DNA of 64,000 nt from NCBI GenBank assembly GCA_023422635.1, contig JAFAGO010000029.1:124001-188000 (forward strand), written 5' to 3'. Position numbers and translations under genes: made by a program. Below are positions 27,360 to 36,110 of the stretch, piece by piece. The stretch is from Bacteroidota bacterium. Lineage in GTDB: Bacteria; Bacteroidota; Bacteroidia; Flavobacteriales; Weeksellaceae. Numbering within the stretch: position 1 is the first letter of the stretch; every line of letters begins with the position of its first letter. The notes below the pieces were generated by a model. That model had not been told where the DNA came from. It did not search any database and was given only the letters and a program-made list of their open reading frames with translations.

Positions 27360-28508
27360 TTAAAACTTGAATTGGAACTGCGAAAACAGGTAATTAGTAT
27401 TGTACATGGAAGTGTTTTCGTAGGTATTTTTATAACGATCGAATACAAAACCTACGCTTAACCTTGCGGCGTAATTATCTGCCAACAAAATAGACATCAT
27501 TGGAGTGATGGTTTCGCGAGGATTATTCAATGTTTTTAATTTTTCAAAATATTCGTATCGGGCGGAAACTTCAATTCCGCGAATTCTTGGTTTGTTCAAA
27601 TTGTAGGTTAATCTTGGCGTAAAATAAAAACCTGCCATTCGGAAATCATCCAACGATTTATTTTCGATTGTAGACGCATTAAATTGATTAAAGTTTGTTC
27701 CGTTTTTATATTCCGCATCCATTGCAAAGTTCCATTTATCCGTAATTGGACTAATAAATTCAGCATCGATTCCGTAGGCGTTTGCTTTTTGATTTTTATA
27801 ATTGGTAAATCCACCATTTACTCCAATTTTCAGTTTTTTGAAAAACTTATAATCAATTCGCGCGGTGACATCTTTACTTTTATCGTTATCTCCGGTTTTG
27901 TTTTTGCCATTTCCGTTCACGGCAGAGATGTAATAATTAAGCGGAATTCCTTTTTTGGAAAGTGAACCTGTAAGCGCAACTCCTAATTGAAAGCTTTGCC
28001 AACCATTCTTCCCAAATTCATCGTAATTATTCGACCACACGTAGGATTTGTTGAATTCGTAAGGGTACAAATCTTCTAAACCGAAATACGGACGAAACTG
28101 CCCAACTTGTATATTAATGTAAGAATTGTATTCGTATCTAATAAAAGCGTTTTCTAAAACTCTGGTTTGTGGATCGTTTTTAAAATCAGCCAAATTCACC
28201 AAAACCGTAGCGCTAATTTTGTCGTTAAGTTGGTATTTTCCTGAAACACGAACATAACGTAGAAAAGTTCCATCGTAAGAATCGACTCCTTCAGAATTGT
28301 GTAGCCCATTCATATCCACATTATGTGTTAAAGACGATTTGTATTCCGCCACAAATAAAGCACCCATTTTAAATCCTTTTTTGTAGAACGAATAATTTGA
28401 TATGGTGTCTTTTTTCTCTTCTTTTTCTTCTTTATCTTGAGAATAATAAAAACTTGGCGTTGCCACCATAAATAAAATTAAAAACAACTGAAGATAATTG
28501 GTATTCAT
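27360..28508 (-). CDS. Porin (phosphate-selective porin O/P-like)
   Basis: Outer-membrane beta-barrel channel. Signal peptide about residues 1-22, then a short acidic/basic linker (DKEEKEEKKD) and a 16-18-strand barrel ending LFSQFQFKF, with the aromatic terminal residue expected for BAM recognition. Motifs resemble OprP/OprO-like porins (IRYEYNSYINIQVGQFRPYFGLEDLYP). Co-transcription with the DASS symporter suggests anion uptake. Promoter element TACATTTG lies 63 bp upstream. Confidence 0.85.
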   Translation of the reverse strand: MNTNYLQLFLILFMVATPSFYYSQDKEEKEEKKDTISNYSFYKKGFKMGALFVAEYKSSLTHNVDMNGLHNSEGVDSYDGTFLRYVRVSGKYQLNDKISATVLVNLADFKNDPQTRVLENAFIRYEYNSYINIQVGQFRPYFGLEDLYPYEFNKSYVWSNNYDEFGKNGWQSFQLGVALTGSLSKKGIPLNYYISAVNGNGKNKTGDNDKSKDVTARIDYKFFKKLKIGVNGGFTNYKNQKANAYGIDAEFISPITDKWNFAMDAEYKNGTNFNQFNASTIENKSLDDFRMAGFYFTPRLTYNLNKPRIRGIEVSARYEYFEKLKTLNNPRETITPMMSILLADNYAARLSVGFVFDRYKNTYENTSMYNTNYLFSQFQFKF

Positions 28509-28570
28509 GATAACTGGTATTCGTTAAACGTTCTATAAATATCTTTTAAAAAGGATCATAAATCGCTCAA

Positions 28571-28578
28571 CAAATGTA
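28571..28578 (-). promoter_or_regulatory. -7 promoter element of the porin-symporter operon
   Basis: Minus-strand TACATTTG, an exact TAnnTTTG match 63 bp upstream of the porin start. Confidence 0.5.
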
Positions 28579-28860
28579 GCAGTATCTCATAAGGATATCA
28601 TGATTTTGGAATTGATATTTCTCATCAGAAAATATGTGTTTTGTCATGATTTTTTAAATGATTTTTCTGTAAATGCGGTATTTCAAAATAAGAAGATAAA
28701 CAACGAAAGTAACAAGATTTTATCAAAACCCTACACAAACGAACTAAAAACGAAAACTTATATAAAATTTTAACTTATATTATACTTCTTTAAACATTGA
28801 AGTTTTATTGAGTAAAAATGGTAATTTATTACATAAAACTAAATTATATCGTTAAAAATA

Positions 28861-28893
28861 AAAACGGATTACCTATTGCAGACAATCCGTTTT
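28861..28893 (-). terminator. Terminator of the siderophore receptor gene
   Basis: AAAACGGATT / AATCCGTTTT stem with a 13-nt loop, followed by T's on the minus strand (TTTTTATTTTT). Confidence 0.75.
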
Positions 28894-28921
28894 GTATGGT
28901 AAAAAATAATTCTTTACACTA

Positions 28922-31120
28922 TTAGAATTTGTAATTAAGTTGTACCGAGAAATTTCTCATAGGAATTTGATCGATGTATCCACCTCTGAAATAAGAGCTG
29001 TACCCAACCGCATCAAAAATATTATTGAAAAATACTCGAACTCCCAAACCGTTATTAAACGCATATCCAACTTGCGCGTCCACCGTAGTATATTCGTCCA
29101 TTAGGAAAGGTTTTGTTCCTGGAGTTACACTGTTTACGTGACCAGAAATAATTGTTTTTTGAGTGTAATCATCAACAGGTCTTGTACCTACATAATAAAT
29201 ACCTGCACCAACATCTAATCCACGCAACGCGCCATCTGCAAATTTATAATTCAACCAACCATTTGCGGTATTTTTTGGTGTGTTCATTGGTGACGAACCG
29301 TCGACATAAGCTGGACTATCGTGATATTGTGCATCTAAATACGCCCAACCCGTCATAATTTGTAAATTAGGAAGAATTCTTCCGATCAATTCAACTTCAA
29401 CCCCTTTTCTACGAAGTTCACCTGCTAGACCATATTCACCAGTAGCATTTCCTGCTTCGTTCAATACAGAATAAGAAAGATTATCGGTGTTAATATCGAA
29501 TAAAGTGATGTTAAATCTTAATTTTTCATCAAACCAGTCCGATTTAATCCCTGCCTCCCATTGTTTTGTGGTAGATGGGCCAACTGTTCCGCCACCATAT
29601 AGCGGATTATTTGCAGTTCTAAGAGAAGTGGTTGTAGTATAAGAACCAAACACATTCAGGTTTTCAATTGGGAAAATCATTAAACCGAAAGTTGGGTTCC
29701 ATGCTTCATTTTCTTTACCTTCTGCAACACCATTTAATTTGCTATAACGAATTCCTAAATGTGCTTTTACGTATTTATTAACGGTAATTACATCTTGTGC
29801 CATTAAACCGAAAGTCGCAGCTTTTGAGTTTACGGCATCTCCTGCAACATACGTAACGTCATAAGGCAAAATATTATTAATATCCTGCAAAACATTAATA
29901 ACATCAATAGGATTTGCAGCATTAATTACAGTACCATCTGCTCTATTCGCAGTGTAGCTTGTAGTGGTAACATTGGATTCTTTCCAATCGAAACCTAATT
30001 GAAAGGTATGTTTTGCGGACCACGTATTGACCTCTTGACCAATGAAATCAAACTGGAACACTTTATTTAAATCTGCACGATCGCTTTTAGCAATAAATCT
30101 CTTTCTGAATTCATCTGGGCTACTGCTGTTTACTGGGGATAAAGAAGCACCAATATTCTCGAAATTATAATTGGAACTCATATATGCCGCTCTTAATTTC
30201 AATTTGTTGGTAAGCTTTCTAACCGCAGTTGTTGAAAAATTAAAAGTTTCTGTTTTCGCATTATCGGTAGAAAAACCAAGGAATTTACCTTTTGGCATTT
30301 CGTAAAGCGCATTAATATCACCCGTAGCAAGATTTACAGTACCGCGATCTGGAGTGGTATTATTGTGCATATAATCCATTTCTACTACGATTTCTGTTTT
30401 ATCGTCTGGACGAAATGCCACACTTGGATTCACGTAAATTCTTTCGGTAGAAACATAATCTCTAAAAGATTCACTGTTTTGGTAAGCGCCATTAAAACGT
30501 ACAGCTACTTTACCTTTTGAATCTAAAACTCTTTGAAAATCTACTGTTGGACGGTAGAAATTCCAGCTTCCGTAACGGAATCCAACATTTGTTTCATTAT
30601 AAAATTTAGGAATTTTCGTTATCACATTAATTACACCACCAGCGGCACCTAAACCATCACCAATCCCTTGTGTAACTGCTGCAGAACCTTTAATCACTTG
30701 GATACTCTCAATGCCTTGCATGTCGGTAAGCATTGCCGAAGTACGGAAATCTGAATCCATCATCACACCATTTTTTAATACAGGAACACCTCTGTATCCG
30801 CGGATCGACATACTTTCGCGGGTACCACCATAGCTTCCAAACTGCGTAACACCTGGAATATTTTTCGCCACATCGGTTACGGTAAGTCCGCCCAATTCTT
30901 CAATTACTTTGTAAGAAATTACCGAAATACTTTGAATTTGATCTCTTGTTTTCAAAGGTAATCTGGTAATTACTTCTAAACCTTCTGGCTGTTTGTTTTT
31001 TTCACCAAAAAGCTCCACTTCTTGAATTTGAGCTTCTTTTTTGATGGAATCTTTCGCCTGCTGACCTGCAGCAAAACTAAATCCTATCACCGCTAAAGCT
31101 GCAGCTATCGTTCTCTTCAT
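28922..31120 (-). CDS. TonB-dependent siderophore receptor
   Basis: Outer-membrane ferric-siderophore transporter (FhuA/FpvA superfamily without the N-terminal signalling domain). Signal peptide about 1-20 (AVIGFSFAAGQ). The plug (about 55-170) has VITRLPLKTRDQIQSISVIS, VTDVAKNIPGVTQFG, SMSIRGYRGVPVLKNGVMMD and IESIQVIKGSAAVTQG. The barrel ends FSVQLNYKF. The start at 31120 is preferred over 31138 because it puts the lysine-rich signal start first and leaves room from the TATTTTTG element at 31136-31143. It is divergent from the plug-domain gene at 31.5 kb. Confidence 0.93.
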   Translation of the reverse strand: MKRTIAAALAVIGFSFAAGQQAKDSIKKEAQIQEVELFGEKNKQPEGLEVITRLPLKTRDQIQSISVISYKVIEELGGLTVTDVAKNIPGVTQFGSYGGTRESMSIRGYRGVPVLKNGVMMDSDFRTSAMLTDMQGIESIQVIKGSAAVTQGIGDGLGAAGGVINVITKIPKFYNETNVGFRYGSWNFYRPTVDFQRVLDSKGKVAVRFNGAYQNSESFRDYVSTERIYVNPSVAFRPDDKTEIVVEMDYMHNNTTPDRGTVNLATGDINALYEMPKGKFLGFSTDNAKTETFNFSTTAVRKLTNKLKLRAAYMSSNYNFENIGASLSPVNSSSPDEFRKRFIAKSDRADLNKVFQFDFIGQEVNTWSAKHTFQLGFDWKESNVTTTSYTANRADGTVINAANPIDVINVLQDINNILPYDVTYVAGDAVNSKAATFGLMAQDVITVNKYVKAHLGIRYSKLNGVAEGKENEAWNPTFGLMIFPIENLNVFGSYTTTTSLRTANNPLYGGGTVGPSTTKQWEAGIKSDWFDEKLRFNITLFDINTDNLSYSVLNEAGNATGEYGLAGELRRKGVEVELIGRILPNLQIMTGWAYLDAQYHDSPAYVDGSSPMNTPKNTANGWLNYKFADGALRGLDVGAGIYYVGTRPVDDYTQKTIISGHVNSVTPGTKPFLMDEYTTVDAQVGYAFNNGLGVRVFFNNIFDAVGYSSYFRGGYIDQIPMRNFSVQLNYKF

Positions 31121-31135
31121 AATTTTTTCTTTTTG

Positions 31136-31143
31136 CAAAAATA
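31136..31143 (-). promoter_or_regulatory. -7 promoter element of the siderophore receptor gene
   Basis: Minus-strand TATTTTTG, 15 bp upstream of ATG 31120 and overlapping the alternative start at 31138. It therefore supports 31120 and a very short leader. Confidence 0.5.
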
Positions 31144-31508
31144 CTTATTTATAAGAATTCTAAATAAAAATAAAATTATGACAAATATCAGTTCTACATC
31201 TAGCGTAGCTGCAAACGCCCTTTAATAAAGCATTTACAAAAAGTATAAAAAACAAAGCTGAAGCGTAAATGGGGTAAAATCTTAAATTTTTTAAGAAAAT
31301 TTCATTTTTTTAATTGTTAAAAAACAAGAAAAGATTCTTGTATAGAACCAAAAAAATCTTGAAGAAAAGCAACATTATGAAGATGAAATCACGCTTTCTT
31401 AATAAAAGTTAAAAATTTGTTGCTCTACCATAAAGTTTCTATTTTCGAATGTTGAAATATGGCACCAGTAACCATACAGTACTAACTCGGAAAACAGGAC
31501 ATGAAATT
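31144..31508. other. Divergent intergenic region
   Basis: About 365 bp between the receptor promoter and the start chosen for the plug-domain gene. A TATTTTCG sequence at about 31440 (one mismatch from TAnnTTTG) is a candidate promoter for the plus-strand gene. No operator recognised; an inverted CATTTAC/GTAAATG pair (31231, 31265) is probably chance. Confidence 0.4.
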
Positions 31509-33971
31509 ATGAAGATTAAAATACTTCCGACCCCATTAAAATCTAAATTCTTTAGGATTTTTATCCCTTTATCAATTGCAATTTCTACAGGAAATTTATA
31601 TGCTCAAAATGCAGCGGAAAATGCGCTCAGCATTATGAACCAAAAAATTCCGCAGGAAAAAGTATACTTGCTTCTCAGTCAAGATCAATTTGCGGCTGGC
31701 GAAACGGCATATTTTAATGCATACGTTTATCAAGGTTACGAAAGTTCGGCGATCTCGACAACTCTTTTTGTAGAGCTTTTGGATCAGAATAAGAAATCGG
31801 TTTCCAAAACATTAATTCCGCTTTACGATGGACAAGGATTTGGAAGTTTAACAATCCCAGAAAAGCTTCAAGAAGATGTATATTACATTCGTTCGTACAC
31901 GACTTGGATGCTTAACTTCCCAGAAAAATTTCAGTTTCTTAAACCTGTTGAGGTATTCAATCCTTCGTCGGAAAAGAAATTAGTGAAAGATGAAAAAACA
32001 AAATGGACAGCAACGCTTCATCCTGAAAGTGGCGTTTTGCTTAATGGCGTAGAATCCAAAATTGCGGTTCGTTTGCATTCTGAAGGTACGCCGCCTAGCG
32101 AATGGTCCGGTTTTGTCACCTCAAATACCGATCCTTCCAAACCAATTGCCAACTTTAAAAATTTGGATGGAAATGTAGCTTTGTTTAACCTCATTCCAGA
32201 AACTGGAAAAACCTATTCGGTAACCGTAAAAGATAATCTTGGACAAGAATCGATCATTCCGCTTCAGCAAAGCAAAGATTCTGGCATCAATTTAAAGGTC
32301 GAAAACCTTCCAGAATCTATAAAATATACCATTCGATCAAAAAGTGAGTCGGACGAGGCGCAGAAATTTAAAATGATTGGAACCGTGAACAGCGTTTTGG
32401 TGTATAAAGCCAATATTACCAAAAGAAAAGGCGTTGATGCTTCTTCTGAAATTCCAATGAAGGATTTCCCAAATGGTGTTTTACAGCTTACGATTTTCGA
32501 TCAAAGCGAAAATGTGGTTGCAAAACGTTTGGTGTTTATGAAGCCAAATCATATCGAAGTTCAAAAACCGAATATCACTGTAACCTCAAAAAACTTGGCG
32601 CCACGCGGTGAAAACGAGTTTGATGTTAATTATACCGAGGGCTTTTCCGATTACGCAATTGTGGTAAATCCAATTGATAAAGATGACAATCCTGACCGCA
32701 ATAACTTTATTAGCAATTTGTATTTAGCGGGTGATTTATCTTCTAAAATTTTCGATCCTTCACAATACTTTCAGAAAAATACCAATACCGCAGCTTTGGA
32801 TGCGTTGCTGATTTCTGAAAATTGGGAACGCTTCGATTGGGAATCTTTGGTGAATGGAAAATTTCCAACATTAAAATATACGCCAGAAAATTATATCTCG
32901 TACACGGGATTGGTAACCACCAACGGCAGACCTGCAGTGAACAAACTTGTGAGTTTAGTTTTTGATTCTCCCGATGCGGGAAATTCCGTAAGTCAACAAG
33001 TTACAGATAGCAACGGAAAATTTGTGATCGATAACATGAATTTCACCGATAATACAAAAGTGAGCTATCTATTGGAAACGGGTAAGAACGATTACACCCA
33101 AGTATTTTTTCAACCGAATAATCAGTTTGTTGCCTATACCAGTTCTCTCCCCAAAATTGGCTATCATTTAGAAACCAGAAATAAAAACGAACCTGTTCCT
33201 ACAAAAGTTTCGCAATATGTTGCATCGCGAGATTTAAATAAGAAAGTGAATGAGAAAGTATACAACATTGAAGAAGTAAAAATTAAAGGAAGATTGCAAG
33301 ATAAAACCAAAAAACTGGATGAAGAATTGAGTTCTGGTTTGTTTAGAGGAAATTCCGATAAAATTTTCGATTTCGTAAATGAAGACCAAATTGTAGGAGG
33401 TTTCACCAATATCATCCAATGGTTACAAGGTAGAGTTGCTGGACTTCAAGTTAAATACGAATCCGATGGAACTGGATCCACCACATATGTGCCGTATCTG
33501 CGTAATACAAAAGCGGATATTTATGTAGACGAAATGAAGATGGACGCTGGAATGTTGAATACCATTAACCCTTCCACCATTGCAATGGTAAAAGTAATCC
33601 GAAATTTTCTTGGTGGCGCAAACAGCAGTGGAACCGCAATTGCCGTCTACACGAAACGAGGCGATATGGGCAACAGTCAAGATAAAGAACCCAATATGAA
33701 TCTGAATGCAGGGAATAATTTTTCTGTGTTGCGTGGATTTCAAGCTGAAACAGAGTTTAACAACTTGGATTATGCGAGTTCAAGCGCACAAAACATCAAT
33801 GGTGACTTTCGAAAATTGTTGTACTGGAATCCGATGTTTAGTGTTCCTTATGGTGATATGTCGAATTTCAGATTCTACAATAATGATGAGGCCAAAAAAT
33901 ACAGAATCACTATAATCTCCGTAAATAAGGATCTTGACGCTCCCTTATTTTACGAGGAAGTAATTCAGTAA
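31509..33971 (+). CDS. MG2-like exported protein with a TonB-receptor plug domain but no barrel
   Basis: Exported or periplasmic protein of 820 aa (start MKIKILPTP; the ATG at 31449 would add 20 unlikely residues and lie at the putative transcription start). Signal peptide about 1-32 (TGNLYAQ). The first half resembles macroglobulin-type beta-sandwich domains (KVYLLLSQDQFAAGETAYFN, about 50-69; YYIRSYTTWMLNFPEKF, about 134-150). Near 590-700 there is a plug-like stretch (NIEEVKIKGRLQDKTKK, WLQGRVAGLQV, IYVDEMKMDAG, VKVIRNFLGGANSSGTAIAVYTKRG). The remaining ~120 residues are too short for a beta-barrel. Its partner or substrate is unknown; it is divergent from a siderophore receptor. Confidence 0.8.
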   Translation: MKIKILPTPLKSKFFRIFIPLSIAISTGNLYAQNAAENALSIMNQKIPQEKVYLLLSQDQFAAGETAYFNAYVYQGYESSAISTTLFVELLDQNKKSVSKTLIPLYDGQGFGSLTIPEKLQEDVYYIRSYTTWMLNFPEKFQFLKPVEVFNPSSEKKLVKDEKTKWTATLHPESGVLLNGVESKIAVRLHSEGTPPSEWSGFVTSNTDPSKPIANFKNLDGNVALFNLIPETGKTYSVTVKDNLGQESIIPLQQSKDSGINLKVENLPESIKYTIRSKSESDEAQKFKMIGTVNSVLVYKANITKRKGVDASSEIPMKDFPNGVLQLTIFDQSENVVAKRLVFMKPNHIEVQKPNITVTSKNLAPRGENEFDVNYTEGFSDYAIVVNPIDKDDNPDRNNFISNLYLAGDLSSKIFDPSQYFQKNTNTAALDALLISENWERFDWESLVNGKFPTLKYTPENYISYTGLVTTNGRPAVNKLVSLVFDSPDAGNSVSQQVTDSNGKFVIDNMNFTDNTKVSYLLETGKNDYTQVFFQPNNQFVAYTSSLPKIGYHLETRNKNEPVPTKVSQYVASRDLNKKVNEKVYNIEEVKIKGRLQDKTKKLDEELSSGLFRGNSDKIFDFVNEDQIVGGFTNIIQWLQGRVAGLQVKYESDGTGSTTYVPYLRNTKADIYVDEMKMDAGMLNTINPSTIAMVKVIRNFLGGANSSGTAIAVYTKRGDMGNSQDKEPNMNLNAGNNFSVLRGFQAETEFNNLDYASSSAQNINGDFRKLLYWNPMFSVPYGDMSNFRFYNNDEAKKYRITIISVNKDLDAPLFYEEVIQ

Positions 33972-33989
33972 ATCAATAAAATACAAAGC

Positions 33990-34018
33990 AAAAGCGGTTC
34001 ATGATGAGCCGCTTTTTT
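33990..34018 (+). terminator. Terminator of the MG2/plug gene
   Basis: AAAAGCGGTTC / GAGCCGCTTTT stem (one G-T pair) with an ATGAT loop, followed by T's, 18 bp after the stop. Confidence 0.85.
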
Positions 34019-34159
34019 CATTTCAGTTTCTTCAAATTCAAGTCAAAAAAAATGTTCACAATTTTTCTTTATTGGAATAAGTTGGGAATTCAAATTCGAA
34101 AATTCCTCATTACATCAATCCAATTTCTCAAACGTGAAAACACATTTTCAAAAATATCT

Positions 34160-35728
34160 TTACTTTTCTGAGTCCGTACGCATCGGCTGTTTCTGAACCG
34201 GCCATTTGGTAGATTCTCCATTATTGTTGTACGGCATAATTCTTTTTTCTCTGCTATTAAAATGAGGATCTTCCGAAGCCATATACGCCAAAGTTGCCGT
34301 AAGAATTACATTGCTTTTCACTTCGTCAAAAATAATTTTATCGTATGTATCTTTATTGGTATGCCAAGTATAACCGAAATAGCCCCAATTCAGCGAACCG
34401 AGCATGAATGCGGGAACTCCGGCTGCAACAAATGACGAGTGATCCGAACCTCCTCCACTTGGCATTCCAGGGAAATCAGTTTTAATATGATCGCGAATAT
34501 TTTTTGGAACGGCACTTAAATACCTTCCAATAAAATCATAAGAATCGGCGAAACCTTGTCCACCCAAACTCACCACTCTACCCGTTCCGTTATCTTGATT
34601 AAAAACAGCTTGAATGCCCTTCACGATTTCTGGGTGATCCGCGACAAAAGCGCGCGAGCCATTCAATCCTTGCTCTTCGCTTCCCCAAAGACCAATAATA
34701 ATGGTTCGTTTATTATTAGGATAGATTTTTTTTAGAATTCTGATGGTTTCCAACATCGTTAAAGTGCCCGTTCCGTTATCTGTCGCTCCTTGTGCGCCAT
34801 CCCATGAATCCAAATGCGCAGAAAGAACAACGTACTCGTTTGGTTTTTCTTTTCCTAAAATCATCCCAACGGTATTAAAAGTGGTTGCTTTAGGAAGTGA
34901 TTTTGATTCTATTTGGAACTTAATTCTTGGCTTTATACCTTGTTCTGCTAGTCGATACAAACTTCCGTAATCTTCCAATTCAATATCGAACATTGGAATT
35001 TTTTTCGTTTTCGCGCTGAAGATTCTATTTGCTCCCATCACTCCTGTCCAATTTGATATAGCGATTCCTGCAGCTCCCGCTTTTTCTAAGACTTCGGGTA
35101 AGGAATTTTGATCGTATCCAATCTTTCTGAAATAGGCAATGAAATTTTGATTCGCCGAATCTTTTTCAGCTTTGAGTTTCTCATAAAGTTCTGGCGTTGC
35201 AAAATCTTTTATTTGTTCATCGGATCTGCCGATTTTTTGGTATTGCGAAATGAGAACAACTTTCCCCTTTACACTTGGTAGAAAAGCTTCAAAATCTGCT
35301 TTATTCGAAACATTAGGTAATACGACAACTTCTGCTTCAATCGGCTTTTTCGTTGAAGGGCTCCATGCCAATTGCATTGCGTTGAGGGTTTTAATTCGTG
35401 GAGCAATCATATCGATATGCGTAATTCCTCGTTGCCAACCTTTCCACGTTCCATACGCTTCGTTGGAAGCATCAATTCCCCAAGAATTCATTTTTGAAAC
35501 TGCCCATTGATGTGCTTGTAGCATTTCGGGAGTGCCGGCCAAACGAGGGCCAATACCATCAAGAAGTTCAAATGCCATCGATTCTAATTGAGAATTGGTA
35601 TTGACTTCATCCACAAATTTTTGAACAATAGGTTGCAGGTTTTCTGTAGAATGTTCTAATTGTTGTCCAAAATAAAAAGTAAAATTTTGTAGCAAAAAAA
35701 AGAGTGCAATAAATATGGTTTTCTTCAT
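34160..35728 (-). CDS. M28-family zinc aminopeptidase, exported
   Basis: Secreted dizinc peptidase. The 522 aa have a signal peptide (about 1-21, LQNFTFYFGQ) and a PA domain insertion (about 125-260). The M28 catalytic region carries SAHLDSWDGAQGATDNGTGT (His and Asp ligands, about 303-322), LWGSEEQGLNGSRAF (Glu-Glu, about 345-359), FNQDNGTGRV (Asp) and a late His in YTWHTNKDTYD (about 454-464). All five ligand positions are present. It resembles PSMA/carboxypeptidase Q-like enzymes in Bacteroidota. Monocistronic. Confidence 0.92.
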   Translation of the reverse strand: MKKTIFIALFFLLQNFTFYFGQQLEHSTENLQPIVQKFVDEVNTNSQLESMAFELLDGIGPRLAGTPEMLQAHQWAVSKMNSWGIDASNEAYGTWKGWQRGITHIDMIAPRIKTLNAMQLAWSPSTKKPIEAEVVVLPNVSNKADFEAFLPSVKGKVVLISQYQKIGRSDEQIKDFATPELYEKLKAEKDSANQNFIAYFRKIGYDQNSLPEVLEKAGAAGIAISNWTGVMGANRIFSAKTKKIPMFDIELEDYGSLYRLAEQGIKPRIKFQIESKSLPKATTFNTVGMILGKEKPNEYVVLSAHLDSWDGAQGATDNGTGTLTMLETIRILKKIYPNNKRTIIIGLWGSEEQGLNGSRAFVADHPEIVKGIQAVFNQDNGTGRVVSLGGQGFADSYDFIGRYLSAVPKNIRDHIKTDFPGMPSGGGSDHSSFVAAGVPAFMLGSLNWGYFGYTWHTNKDTYDKIIFDEVKSNVILTATLAYMASEDPHFNSREKRIMPYNNNGESTKWPVQKQPMRTDSEK

Positions 35729-35853
35729 AAGAATATCAGTTGTGATAAAGATAATACTATTTTGAATCTTTCACAAAATCTGAAATTTTGAAGAAATTAA
35801 TGATTGAAATAAATAACATTTGAACTGGAAATAAACAGTAAACGAAAACGCAT

Positions 35854-35894
35854 AAAAAATCCCGAAACGCCATTTAAATAGCACTTCGGGATTT
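35854..35894 (-). terminator. Minus-strand terminator left of the element, probably the ancestral tRNA-Arg terminator
   Basis: AAATCCCGAA (35857-35866) pairs with TTCGGGATTT (35885-35894), with T's following on the minus strand. It abuts the left attachment repeat. No minus-strand gene now precedes it, but the tRNA-Arg gene would have before insertion of the element. Confidence 0.75.
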
Positions 35895-35911
35895 GTAGAC
35901 CCATGAGGAAT
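35894..35911. repeat. Left attachment site (attL core)
   Basis: TGTAGACCCATGAGGAAT, identical to 42165-42182, the 3' end of the tRNA-Arg gene read on the plus strand. It is a tRNA 3'-end remnant only. Confidence 0.9.
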
Positions 35912-36045
35912 ATAAATACGGTATTATCCTAAATTAGATTGAATTTACAGATTTTCAAATAAAATCATAAATACCTGATTATCAATATACATAAATACTA
36001 TAAAATTAAAATAGGTTAAAATGGATTTTAAATAAAAAAACATTT

Positions 36046-36066
36046 GGTTCTCCAACGGTTCTCCAA
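36046..36066 (+). repeat. Left tandem arm-type site
   Basis: Two copies of GGTTCTCCAA at 36046-36055 and 36057-36066, 11 bp apart. The same arrangement recurs at 42101-42121. Placement inside both element ends suits integrase arm binding or element-specific Xis binding. Confidence 0.7.
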
Positions 36067-36081
36067 GTTTTAGAATTATGC

Positions 36082-36089
36082 TATATTTG
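36082..36089 (+). promoter_or_regulatory. -7 promoter element of the integrase gene
   Basis: TATATTTG, an exact TAnnTTTG match, 22 bp upstream of the integrase ATG and directly after the arm-type site. Integrase bound to the arm could therefore regulate its own gene. Confidence 0.55.
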
Positions 36090-36093
36090 TAAT

Positions 36094-36101
36094 GTTCAAA
36101 C
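36094..36101 (+). promoter_or_regulatory. GTTCAAAC motif, copy 1
   Basis: Octamer GTTCAAAC ten bp before the integrase ATG. Copies 2 and 3 lie at 38510-38517 and 40311-40318, each upstream of an element gene. Confidence 0.4.
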
Positions 36102-36110
36102 TTTACCGCT

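Larger units (their letters stand above)
28509..28921. other. Intergenic region between porin and siderophore receptor genes
   Basis: 413 bp, very AT-rich. Contains the porin promoter at its left and the receptor terminator at its right. Nothing else recognisable. Confidence 0.5.
35912..36110. other. Left noncoding end of the element
   Basis: 199 bp between the attachment core and integrase, AT-rich. Contains the tandem arm-type site (36046-36066), the integrase promoter and a GTTCAAAC motif. No other gene seen. Confidence 0.6.

Noticed and set aside
31230..31271. CATTTAC/GTAAATG inverted pair before the plug-domain gene
   Set aside because: Arms are short and 27 bp apart in AT-rich DNA; likely chance.
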